Source of the DNA: Clostridia bacterium
Lineage (GTDB): Bacteria; Bacillota; Clostridia; Christensenellales; Maliibacteriaceae
Direction: 5' to 3'
Length of the DNA stretch: 10,126 bases
NCBI GenBank assembly: GCA_017935825.1
Contig: JAGBGW010000079.1
Span: 1 to 10,126, forward strand
Position 1 is the first letter of the stretch, and each line of letters begins with the position of its first letter. The notes beneath the pieces are model-generated. The model was not told where the DNA came from. It searched no databases and saw only the letters and a list, made by a program, of their open reading frames with translations. The translations under genes were made by a program, and so were the position numbers. Of the stretch, positions 1-5,281 are shown piece by piece.

Positions 1-1
1 C

Positions 2-505
2 GTCCTTGGCAGGGAGGCGACCGATAAAGAGATCAGCGGCAGCCTTGCCTGCGACGGTCTGATCAGCTCCCTTTGTGCATGCTTTGGCTGCATGCCCATC
101 ACTTCGTTTTCCCAAAACGTGGGTCTGCTTGCCATGACCCGTGTCATCAACCGCTATACCATCGCCACCGGCGCAGGCATCCTGCTTCTTGCAGGTATCT
201 TCCCCGTCTTTGGTGCAGTGCTTGCAACGCTGCCCGAGGCCGTACTTGGCGGCTGCACGATCATGATGTTCGGCAACATCGTGGTGTCGGGTCTGCAGAT
301 GATCGGCTCCTGCGGCTTTTCCCAGCGCAATATCACCATTGCCGCGCTTTCTTTGAGCATCGGTCTTGGCTTTACCCAGGTGCCCGAGATGTTCGGCATC
401 TTCCCCAACATCGTCCGCACGGTCTTTGCTGAAAACTGCGTGGCCGTGGTCTTCCTCTCGGCGATCATCCTCAATCTGGTCATGCCCAAGGAAAAACAAG
501 CATAA
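2..505 (+). CDS. Nucleobase:cation symporter-2 permease (xanthine/uracil type), 3' part
   Basis: Integral membrane transporter that would import a purine or pyrimidine base with a cation. Only the last 167 codons lie in the window, and the frame is open from base 2. Visible residues carry the NCS2 signature, [QEP]-N-x-G-x4-T-[RKG], here as QNVGLLAMTR (residues 39-48 of the fragment). It is preceded by a small-residue helix with PITSF and followed by hydrophobic helices typical of the C-terminal half: LPEAVLGGCTIMMFGNIVVS, then a helix ending GLGFTQVPEMF, then a last membrane segment before the basic end MPKEKQA. In this family the residue after the signature Thr relates to substrate class. 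Arg here would suit the xanthine/urate branch, but substrate cannot be settled from a fragment. It ends just before a strong terminator, so it closes its own transcription unit. Family sure; substrate unsure. Confidence 0.9.
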   Translation, partial: VLGREATDKEISGSLACDGLISSLCACFGCMPITSFSQNVGLLAMTRVINRYTIATGAGILLLAGIFPVFGAVLATLPEAVLGGCTIMMFGNIVVSGLQMIGSCGFSQRNITIAALSLSIGLGFTQVPEMFGIFPNIVRTVFAENCVAVVFLSAIILNLVMPKEKQA

Positions 506-508
506 ACG

Positions 509-551
509 AAAAAACATCGCTTTTACCCAATGCGGAAAGGCGATGTTTTTT
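509..551 (+). terminator. Rho-independent terminator after the permease gene
   Basis: ACATCGC (514-520) pairs with GCGATGT (540-546). The stem continues inward through TTTT/AAAG pairs and outward through an A run against a run of T (546-551). The stem starts about 8 bases after the permease stop. The A-run/T-run symmetry could let it work in both directions, but the only gene ending here is on the + strand. Confidence 0.85.
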
Positions 552-617
552 GTACAGTACAAACTTTTATCCCTTCTTCATTTCATATTTGATAAAATCA
601 AAGAAAACAGCACGGAC

Positions 618-624
618 AGGAGGG
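618..624 (+). promoter_or_regulatory. Ribosome binding site that fixes the hydrolase start
   Basis: AGGAGGG lies 6 bases before ATG 631. The open frame runs upstream to a TTG at 550, but that codon sits in the T run of the preceding terminator and has no Shine-Dalgarno. ATG 631 is therefore preferred. Confidence 0.85.
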
Positions 625-630
625 CTGCGC

Positions 631-1578
631 ATGCAACGCAAGATAAACCGTTTTACACTGACCAGCAAACACGACGGACTGAAACTGTCCTGTTTTTCCA
701 TCGTACCGGACTCCCCCTGCGGCGTGGTGCAGATGATCCACGGTATGCTGGAATACAAGGAGCGCTATATGGACCTTGCGCAGTACCTTGCGGACAAGGG
801 CTTCTGCGTGGTGATGCACGACCATCGCGGTCACGGTGCATCCGTGCGCACAAAAGAAGACCTGGGGTACTTTTATGCCCATGGTGCGCAGGGCGCTGTG
901 GAAGATGCGCGTCTTGTATCGGCATACTGCAAAGAGCACTTCCCCGATCTGCCGCTGTTCGTCTTTGCCCATTCCATGGGTACGCTGGTGGCCCGCGCCA
1001 TGCTGGCACAAGACGATGCCCCCTACGCCGGCGTGATCCTTTGCGGTTCCCCTTCTGCCAATCCGATGACAGGCATCGGCGTGGTCCTGCTCAAGGCCGC
1101 CTCTTTCTTCAAAGGTGACAGGACAAAAAGCAGCTTTGCCGCAAACCTGTGCATGGGCGCTTTCAATAAAAAATTTGAAAGCGAAGGAAAAAACGCGTGG
1201 ATCTGCACGGACCCTGCTGTGCGGGAACGCTACAATGCCGACCCCCTGTGCAGCTACATGTTTTCGCTCAACGGCTACATCGCACTTTTGACGCTGATGA
1301 AGCGCGCCTATGCCAAAGACGGCTGGGCAATGCACAACAGCGATCTTCCCATTCGCTTTATTGCAGGGGCGGATGATCCCTGTATCGTTGATGAAGCTGC
1401 ATTTTCCAAGGCCGTCGGCCATCTGCAGGGCGTGGGATATACCGCCGTCACCGGACGTCTTTTCCCCCATATGCGCCACGAGATCCACAACGAAACGGAA
1501 CATATGCAGGTTTTTCAGGATATTGAAAAGACGCTGTTTGGCTGGCTGAAATTGGCACAAAAACGAAAAAAAGACTGA
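631..1578 (+). CDS. Serine alpha/beta hydrolase, monoacylglycerol lipase/lysophospholipase-like
   Basis: Predicted soluble ester hydrolase of 315 aa with no signal peptide or membrane helix. In order: oxyanion-side HGM (residues 38-40), the conserved HDHRGHGAS block (63-71), the nucleophile elbow AHSMG with Ser115, a cap region (about 145-235), GADDP with the likely catalytic Asp249, and MRHEIHNE with the catalytic His283. The HDHRGHG block and the H-E-x-x-N-E context of the histidine are typical of the COG2267 (PldB)/Hydrolase_4 group, which cleaves monoglycerides, lysophospholipids or similar esters. The elbow has Ala in place of the more usual Gly before His-Ser. It stands alone between a terminator and the rpmH promoter. 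I see no convincing promoter in 552-617. The tail KRKKD is lysine-rich. The fold and triad are clear; the substrate is not. Confidence 0.88.
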   Translation: MQRKINRFTLTSKHDGLKLSCFSIVPDSPCGVVQMIHGMLEYKERYMDLAQYLADKGFCVVMHDHRGHGASVRTKEDLGYFYAHGAQGAVEDARLVSAYCKEHFPDLPLFVFAHSMGTLVARAMLAQDDAPYAGVILCGSPSANPMTGIGVVLLKAASFFKGDRTKSSFAANLCMGAFNKKFESEGKNAWICTDPAVRERYNADPLCSYMFSLNGYIALLTLMKRAYAKDGWAMHNSDLPIRFIAGADDPCIVDEAAFSKAVGHLQGVGYTAVTGRLFPHMRHEIHNETEHMQVFQDIEKTLFGWLKLAQKRKKD

Positions 1579-1647
1579 AATTTACTTTTTTTATAATAAA
1601 AAACAGAAAAAACTTACGCAAACCAAGGTTTTCTCCTGCGAAAAGGT

Positions 1648-1676
1648 TTGACACGACCTTGAAATTTTCTTATAAT
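1648..1676 (+). promoter_or_regulatory. Consensus sigma-A promoter of the rpmH operon
   Basis: TTGACA (1648-1653) and TATAAT (1671-1676) match the consensus at all 12 positions with an exact 17-base spacer, so transcription should start near 1683. This leaves a leader of about 75 bases before rpmH. Such strength fits a ribosomal-protein operon. The remainder of 1579-1647 is A/T-rich, and I see no gene or terminator hairpin there. Confidence 0.9.
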
Positions 1677-1757
1677 TGATAAGGTTATCCCCGTTAGGAG
1701 AACAAGCTTCTTCCCCGGCGTGATATAGAAATCCCACTTGAAAGGATGACAAGAAAA

Positions 1758-1892
1758 ATGCTTCGTACTTATCAGCCCAAAAAGCGTCAGCGCAACAAGG
1801 TTCACGGTTTCCGCAAGAGAATGCAGTCCAAGGCAGGCCGCAACGTACTGGCACGCCGCCGTCGCCGCGGTCGCAAGCAGTTGACTGTTTAA
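1758..1892 (+). CDS. rpmH: 50S ribosomal protein L34
   Basis: Structural protein of the large ribosomal subunit. The 44-aa reading frame starts MLRTYQPKKRQR and continues with HGFRKRM, SKAGRNVLARRRRRGR and the end KQLTV. This is the full length and conserved pattern of bacterial L34, strongly basic with the arginine block at residues 33-40. The start is the ATG at 1758, with AAAGGA (1741-1746) upstream at a rather wide spacing of 11 bases. It is the first gene after the consensus promoter, and the rnpA frame follows after 108 bases. The order rpmH-rnpA is conserved in nearly all bacteria. Confidence 0.98.
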   Translation: MLRTYQPKKRQRNKVHGFRKRMQSKAGRNVLARRRRRGRKQLTV

Positions 1893-1903
1893 GCTGGATA
1901 AAC

Positions 1904-1950
1904 GGCCGTGCATCGGCAGCTTTGTGCTGCGTCGGATCCACGGTCTTTTC
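1904..1950 (+). terminator. Hairpin between rpmH and rnpA, possible attenuator
   Basis: CCGTG (1906-1910) pairs with CACGG (1939-1943), ATC (1912-1914) with GAT (1935-1937), and an inner stem GCAGC (1916-1920) with GCTGC (1926-1930) across the loop TTTGT. Four T and a mixed CTCTT follow. The pairing is strong but interrupted, and the T run is short, so partial termination or RNA processing is more likely than a full stop. The effect would be more L34 than RnpA. Function is inferred from position and shape. Confidence 0.5.
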
Positions 1951-2000
1951 TCTTCCCTGTAGTTTTTCCCATGCTCGACAAAAAGGGGTCGTGACGAACG

Positions 2001-2336
2001 TTGAATCGGACATACCGTCTTGCAAAAAACCGCGATTTTCAGCGTGTATATCGCCGCGGAAAGTCCTGCGGTACGCATTTGATGGCGCTTGTGTGGTGCC
2101 GTGCGCCCCGTGGTGAACTGAAATTCGGCTTTTCCGCATCCAAAAAGATCGGCAATGCCGTCACCCGCAACCGCGCCCGCCGCAGAATGCGCGAATGTGT
2201 CCGTCTTCGCATCGACCACATCCGTCCCGGATATCATTTGATTTTCATTGCCCGTCGTCCCATTGTGGATGCCGAGTATAAGTCCATCGAAAAATGCACC
2301 GAAAAGCTTCTGGCACAGGCCAAGCTTTGGATCTGA
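2001..2336 (+). CDS. rnpA: Ribonuclease P protein component
   Basis: Protein cofactor of RNase P, which binds the catalytic RNA and helps trim the 5' leader of precursor tRNAs. The 111 aa begin (L/M)NRTYRLAKNRDFQRVYRRG, the usual N-terminus with the conserved Phe13. FGFSASKKIGNAVTRNRARR follows at 43-62, containing the family signature with the RNR motif (56-58), and IFIARRP lies at 81-87. The start is TTG at 2001. An in-frame stop at 1992-1994 excludes anything further upstream, and starting later would remove the conserved N-terminal block. AAAGGGG (1982-1988) lies 12 bases upstream, a loose spacing. TTG plus weak spacing should give low translation, in line with a protein needed in far smaller amounts than L34. 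Confidence 0.96.
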   Translation: MNRTYRLAKNRDFQRVYRRGKSCGTHLMALVWCRAPRGELKFGFSASKKIGNAVTRNRARRRMRECVRLRIDHIRPGYHLIFIARRPIVDAEYKSIEKCTEKLLAQAKLWI

Positions 2337-2341
2337 TTGTT

Positions 2342-2563
2342 ATGGGACGCATTGTCAAAAACTTCATGCTGTCGCTGATTCGCTTTTATCAGCGGCATAT
2401 TTCCCCCGCTTTGGGACCACATTGCCGCTATGTACCGACCTGTTCGCAGTACGCCGCAGAAGCCATTGCAAAATACGGCGCACTCAAGGGCGGCTTTCTT
2501 GCGTTGCGGCGCATTTTGCGCTGCCATCCTTTTTGTTCGGGCGGCTATGATCCCGTACCTTAA
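2342..2563 (+). CDS. yidD: Membrane protein insertion efficiency factor YidD
   Basis: Small inner-membrane-associated protein that aids YidC-dependent insertion. The 73 aa carry the family hallmarks in order: LIRFYQRHISP (12-22), CRYVPTCSQYAAEAI (28-42), YGALKGG (45-51), RRILRCHPF (56-64) and GGYDPVP (67-73), with the conserved Cys28, Cys34 and Cys61. A fourth cysteine, Cys65, is extra. The ATG at 2342 is chosen because it gives the normal family N-terminus. It lies 5 bases after the rnpA stop with no clear Shine-Dalgarno, so coupling to rnpA translation is likely. The frame also stays open upstream inside rnpA, with an ATG at 2294 and a TTG at 2327, but that extension has no family resemblance. 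Confidence 0.93.
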   Translation: MGRIVKNFMLSLIRFYQRHISPALGPHCRYVPTCSQYAAEAIAKYGALKGGFLALRRILRCHPFCSGGYDPVP

Positions 2564-2594
2564 CTTTCGTATTACTATTTGGAGGTAATGCCCC

Positions 2595-3557
2595 ATGAAT
2601 GGTTTCCTTGCCCGGCTGCTTACTCCGGCTATGGAATGGCTTTGTGATATCGTCGGTCAGTATGGCCTTGCGATCATCATCGCTACCGTTTTGTTCCGTA
2701 TGCTGCTGCTGCCCTTTGACATCATGCAGCGTAAAAACGCCCTGCGCATGCAGGCACTGAACCCCAAGATCGAAGAGATCAACAAGCGTTTTGCCAACGA
2801 TCCCCAGAAGCGTCAGCAGGCTGTGGCTCAGCTGCAGAAAAAGAGCGGCGTCAACACCATGAGCGGTTGTCTGCCCCTTCTGATCCAGCTTCCTTTCTTC
2901 GCTGCATTCTTCAATGCAATGCGTACCATCGGCTACAACGTAACCTATTCCATGTATGAGCTTGTAAAAGCAGGCGACATGGCAGGTTTCGAGGCACTGA
3001 TGGAACGCTGCCGTTTCCTTTGGGTGCACAACGTCTTCCAGCCCGATGCAATGTTCACCATCAACCTCAAGGCTATCTTTGGCCGCGGTGCTTCTGCAGT
3101 TGTTTCCATGATCCCCACCGCTGAGGAAGCAGCAGTTGCTTTCAACGCACTGGGCGTGACGGTTGCAGACTACGCAGATGTTATGGCTGACGTCATCGCA
3201 ACGTACAACACCCGCACCAACGGTCTTTTCATCATCGCCATCATCGCAGGTATCGCAAGCTTCCTGCAGCAGAAGATGACGCCCCAGAGTGCTGCCACAA
3301 CCGGCGACCCCGCACAGCAAAGCACCATGAAGGGCATGATGATCTTTATGACCTTCTTCTCCGTTTATCTTTGCGCAACCTACAACGCAGCATTCGGTCT
3401 TTACTGGATGGTCACCGTTGCATTCGGTATGATCGTGCAGTTCGTTCTGCGCAAGGTCTACACCCCCGAGCGCATCGCAAAGCAGAACGGCATGACCACT
3501 GAAAACACCTTCCCCGACCGCAAGGCCAAGAAGGCTGCTGCCAAGGAGGATAAATAA
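2595..3557 (+). CDS. yidC: Membrane protein insertase YidC/Oxa1 family
   Basis: Inserts proteins into the cytoplasmic membrane, alone or with SecYEG. 320 aa. The first membrane helix (about 21-41) carries the groove arginine Arg35 in ATVLFRMLLLP, followed by the cytoplasmic helical hairpin (QRKNALRMQALNPKIEEINK, from 45). MSGCLPLLIQLPFFAAFF (89-106) is the second conserved helix, FLWVHNVFQPD (141-151) the usual post-helix segment, and further membrane helices lie at about 210-226 and 246-286. The C-terminal tail is lysine-rich, as in ribosome-contacting homologues. Two oddities: the protein starts directly at the core domain without the lipoprotein signal seen in Bacillus SpoIIIJ, and about 55 residues (152-208) sit between FLWVHNVFQPD and the next helix. 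GGAGGT (2581-2586) lies 8 bases before the ATG. Its stop overlaps the jag start (TAATG). Confidence 0.96.
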   Translation: MNGFLARLLTPAMEWLCDIVGQYGLAIIIATVLFRMLLLPFDIMQRKNALRMQALNPKIEEINKRFANDPQKRQQAVAQLQKKSGVNTMSGCLPLLIQLPFFAAFFNAMRTIGYNVTYSMYELVKAGDMAGFEALMERCRFLWVHNVFQPDAMFTINLKAIFGRGASAVVSMIPTAEEAAVAFNALGVTVADYADVMADVIATYNTRTNGLFIIAIIAGIASFLQQKMTPQSAATTGDPAQQSTMKGMMIFMTFFSVYLCATYNAAFGLYWMVTVAFGMIVQFVLRKVYTPERIAKQNGMTTENTFPDRKAKKAAAKEDK

Positions 3558-4171
3558 TGAGCAAGTTTGTTGAAGTTTCCGCCAAAAATGCGGATCTTGC
3601 AATTGAGCAGGCACTTTCCAAGCTTTCCACCACCCGCGATAAGGTCGAAGTGGAAGTGCTGGACGAAGGCCGCACCGGTATTCTTGGTCTTGGCGCACGC
3701 GATGCAGTTGTTCGCGTCACCGTCATCGACACCGCAGAATCCCGTGCAATCGATTTCCTGACTGAAACCACGAGCAAGATGGGCGCACCCGCAACCGTCA
3801 CCGCACAGATGACCGAAGAGTCCCTGAAGGTCGATCTTGCTGGTGAAAACATGGGCATGCTCATCGGCCATCATGGCGATACCCTCGATGCACTGCAGTA
3901 CCTGACCAGCCTGGTGGTAAACCGTGGCCGCGAGGACTACTGCCGCGTCATGCTTGACACCGAAGGTTACCGCGGCAAGCGTGAGCAGGCGCTTACCCAG
4001 CTTGCACAGCGCACCGCAGCCCGCGCCGTTCGCACCGGCCGCGTGGCTCTGGAACCCATGAACCCCTACGAGCGCCGTATTCTTCATACCGCACTGCAGG
4101 ATCATGGCCGCGTAACCACTTACTCCGAGGGTGAAGAACCCTATCGCCGCGTCATCGTGGTGCGTAAGTAA
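3557..4171 (+). CDS. jag: RNA-binding protein Jag/KhpB (Jag_N, KH and R3H domains)
   Basis: Single-stranded-RNA-binding protein. In Firmicutes it works with KhpA in cell-division and cell-elongation control and is almost always encoded next to yidC. 204 aa: Jag_N domain about 1-52, with GRTGILGLGAR (38-48); a KH domain about 80-150, with the GxxG loop GHHG (104-107) in GMLIGHHGDTLDALQYL; and an R3H domain about 155-204, with NPYERRILHTAL and the R-x3-H signature Arg173/His177. The ATG shares one base with the yidC stop (TAATG), and AAGGAGG (3543-3549) inside the yidC end serves as its ribosome site, so translation is coupled. The long linker seen between Jag_N and KH in some relatives is short here. 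It is the last gene of the rpmH operon. Also called khpB or eloR. Confidence 0.95.
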   Translation: MSKFVEVSAKNADLAIEQALSKLSTTRDKVEVEVLDEGRTGILGLGARDAVVRVTVIDTAESRAIDFLTETTSKMGAPATVTAQMTEESLKVDLAGENMGMLIGHHGDTLDALQYLTSLVVNRGREDYCRVMLDTEGYRGKREQALTQLAQRTAARAVRTGRVALEPMNPYERRILHTALQDHGRVTTYSEGEEPYRRVIVVRK

Positions 4172-4180
4172 CCAATAAGG

Positions 4181-4217
4181 AAAAAAAGAGAGATGCAAAT
4201 TGCATCTCTCTTTTTTT
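4181..4217 (+). terminator. Terminator of the rpmH-jag operon
   Basis: A perfect 37-base palindrome around A4199: seven A, then GAGAGATGCAA (4188-4198), mirrored by TTGCATCTCTC (4200-4210) and seven T. It begins 9 bases after the jag stop. The A run and T run at both ends make it potentially bidirectional. Confidence 0.93.
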
Positions 4218-4363
4218 AGTTTAGAGTTTACAGTTATGATTTCCTTCGGAACGTTATGATTGCGCGTTGCGCAAGTTTGGTTTGCCCGAGAAAGGTTTGT
4301 CGTCGGCAGGCTGTTCCTTTTATGATCTGAACAATGATAAAAATCATGCGTTAGGTCTCATTT

Positions 4364-4390
4364 GTAGGGGAGGGCCGCCGTGCCCTCCCG
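4364..4390 (+). repeat. Short palindromic element, copy 1
   Basis: GTAGGGG edge followed by a perfect 8-bp stem, GGGAGGGC (4368-4375) with GCCCTCCC (4382-4389). First of the GTAGGG hairpins. Confidence 0.7.
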
Positions 4391-4444
4391 TTGGTGTGTT
4401 TGTTTGAAAGAAGATCAATCGTTTGGTCGATTATCTCTGCCACC

Positions 4445-4473
4445 GTAGGGCGGGGGTTCACTCCCGCCGCCCG
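4445..4473 (+). repeat. Short palindromic element, copy 2
   Basis: GTAGGG edge. GGGCGG at the left pairs with CCGCCC at the right, with one bulged base and an inner GGG/CCC stem across a TTCA-type loop. It starts 81 bases after copy 1. Confidence 0.6.
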
Positions 4474-4520
4474 TGAGGGTTGTCTGAAAAAAGGATATCA
4501 TGTTTGATCTTCTATCCTTA

Positions 4521-4657
4521 CATTGGAATTGTTCGTAAGAATACATACGCTCGGTCGTCCAACATATCCAGTAGGGGCGGGCGTCCCGACCGCCCTTCGT
4601 TGGAATCGTTTGAAAGAATATATGCGCTCGGTCGTCCAACATATTTAGTAGGGGCGG
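4521..4657 (+). repeat. Tandem 60-bp repeat, 77-bp period, with hairpin copies 3 and 4
   Basis: 4521-4580 and 4598-4657 align without gaps at about 52 of 60 positions. The shared core CTCGGTCGTCCAACATAT precedes a GTAGGGGCGG edge in both. The unit is therefore a spacer plus a hairpin edge, duplicated once. Degenerate relatives of the spacer (GTTTGAAAGAA) also follow copy 1. Confidence 0.75.
4571..4599 (+). repeat. Short palindromic element, copy 3
   Basis: GTAGGGGCGG edge. GGGCGG (4575-4580) pairs with CCGCCC (4590-4595). Confidence 0.65.
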
Positions 4658-4673
4658 CAATCTGCCGCCCGCA
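4648..4673 (+). repeat. Short palindromic element, copy 4
   Basis: GTAGGGGCGG edge and a perfect 8-bp stem, GGGCGGCA (4652-4659) with TGCCGCCC (4663-4670), loop ATC. Its edge is part of the tandem repeat; the hairpin body differs from copy 3. Confidence 0.7.
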
Positions 4674-4698
4674 TACATCGTACATTATCAAACGTCTT

Positions 4699-4723
4699 GC
4701 GGGACGGGAAACCCGTCCCCTAC
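4699..4723 (-). repeat. Short palindromic element, copy 5 (inverted)
   Basis: Perfect stem GGGACGGG (4701-4708) with CCCGTCCC (4712-4719), loop AAA. It ends in CCCCTAC, so it is the minus-strand orientation of the GTAGGGG element. Confidence 0.7.
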
Positions 4724-4733
4724 AACTGTTTGA

Positions 4734-4874
4734 CACACCATTTTTGTCATCCTGAGCGAAGTCGAAGGATCTCTAATTTTTTCCGTTTTTCTTCCATACC
4801 TTTGATGGTCGAACGTACAATCCGATTCTCTCCACCGCTTTCTACGCAGGGACGTCGAAGACGCCGTCCCCTAC
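4734..4874. repeat. 141-bp direct repeat, copy A
   Basis: Matches 4961-5101 with no gaps and 8 differences by my count (about 94%). It contains the segment CATCCTGAGCGAAGTCGAAG, which I recall as a widely dispersed bacterial repeat, a pyrimidine-rich stretch, and a terminal minus-oriented hairpin whose stem GGGACGTCG/CGCCGTCCC is imperfect and which ends in CCCCTAC. Confidence 0.85.
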
Positions 4875-4924
4875 GATTCAATGTTGGGCTATCATCCTTC
4901 CTATTTCTCTCCAACTGCCAACAC

Positions 4925-4950
4925 GGCGGGCAGCAGGTTGCCGCACCTAC
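4925..4950 (-). repeat. Short palindromic element, degenerate copy 6 (inverted)
   Basis: On the minus strand it reads GTAGGTGCGGCAACCTGC onward and resembles copy 4, with substitutions that weaken the stem. It lies in the 86-base spacer between the two 141-bp repeats. Confidence 0.55.
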
Positions 4951-4960
4951 GACCGTCTAT

Positions 4961-5101
4961 CACACCGTTTTTGTCATCCTGAGCGAAGTCGAAGAATCTC
5001 TAATTTTTTCCGTTTTTCTTTCATACCTTTGATGGTCGAACGTACAATCCAATTTTCTCCACCGCTCTCCACGCAGGGACGTCGAAGGCGCCGTCCCCTA
5101 C
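4961..5101. repeat. 141-bp direct repeat, copy B
   Basis: Second copy, offset 227 bases from copy A. All eight differences I count are transitions, including GGATCT to GAATCT and GACGCC to GGCGCC. It ends in the same CCCCTAC hairpin edge. Equal length and no gaps point to a fairly recent duplication. Confidence 0.85.
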
Positions 5102-5186
5102 AGATATCCGTCAAGCGCTGCATATCCTTTTCCATCACAATTCAAACCGCCCGAAGGACATCATAACTGTAACCTCATAACTGACA

Positions 5187-5210
5187 GGCGGCGCATTGCC
5201 GCCCGTCCCC
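5187..5210 (-). repeat. Short palindromic element, partial copy 7 (inverted)
   Basis: GGCGGC (5187-5192) pairs with GCCGCC (5198-5203), followed by CGTCCCC without the terminal TAC. It lies just outside the right inverted repeat and overlaps the possible -35 of mnmE. Confidence 0.5.
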
Positions 5211-5224
5211 TTTCCTGTTATAAT
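5196..5224 (+). promoter_or_regulatory. Possible sigma-A promoter for mnmE
   Basis: A perfect TATAAT (5219-5224) has TTGCCG (5196-5201, 4 of 6) exactly 17 bases upstream. Transcription would start near 5231 and run through the DnaA-box cluster into mnmE. The -35 lies inside a repeat hairpin, so the assignment is tentative. Confidence 0.45.
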
Positions 5225-5281
5225 AGAATCGTGAAGATATGTGCAAACGTGTATGTGCTATGCACAGCAATTCACAGCATT

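Larger units (their letters stand above)
4226..5174. repeat. Gene-free repeat cluster bounded by imperfect inverted repeats
   Basis: About 950 bases between jag and mnmE with no credible gene. The ends are inverted copies of each other: 4226-4250 read on the minus strand matches 5150-5174 at 22 of 25 positions by my count, sharing CCGAAGGA-ATCATAACTGTAA. Inside lie at least six short GC-rich hairpins with a common GTAGGG edge, a 60-bp tandem repeat and a 141-bp direct repeat; a seventh hairpin lies just outside at 5187-5210. The short open frames here, such as 4415-4678 (minus) and 4697-5032 (plus), translate these repeats into low-complexity peptides and are not genes. The arrangement looks like nested small non-autonomous elements or accumulated REP/MITE-type repeats. 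No transposase is present. Confidence 0.7.

Noticed and set aside
598..1560. 320-aa open frame on the minus strand
   Set aside because: Shadow of the alpha/beta hydrolase, which carries a full catalytic triad on the + strand.
1679..1692. DnaA-box-like TTATCCCCG in the rpmH leader
   Set aside because: Two mismatches and isolated, inside a transcribed leader; not counted as a box.
2484..3698. 404-aa open frame on the minus strand
   Set aside because: Antisense to yidC and parts of yidD and jag. No recognisable domain and no plausible start site.
4415..5032. Small open frames in the repeat island (4415-4678 minus, 4480-4755 plus, 4697-5032 plus)
   Set aside because: They translate the repeats; peptides such as HPERSRRI and SEVEES come from the dispersed CATCCTGAGCGAAG segment. 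No ribosome sites or domains.
4364..5210. CRISPR array
   Set aside because: Repeat units differ in length, orientation and spacing, and spacers are themselves repeats. No cas genes are visible.
5240..5281. DnaA-trio (repeated TAG/GAT triplet) unwinding element beside the boxes
   Set aside because: I could not see a run of triplets next to any box; only a 10-base tandem repeat is present.
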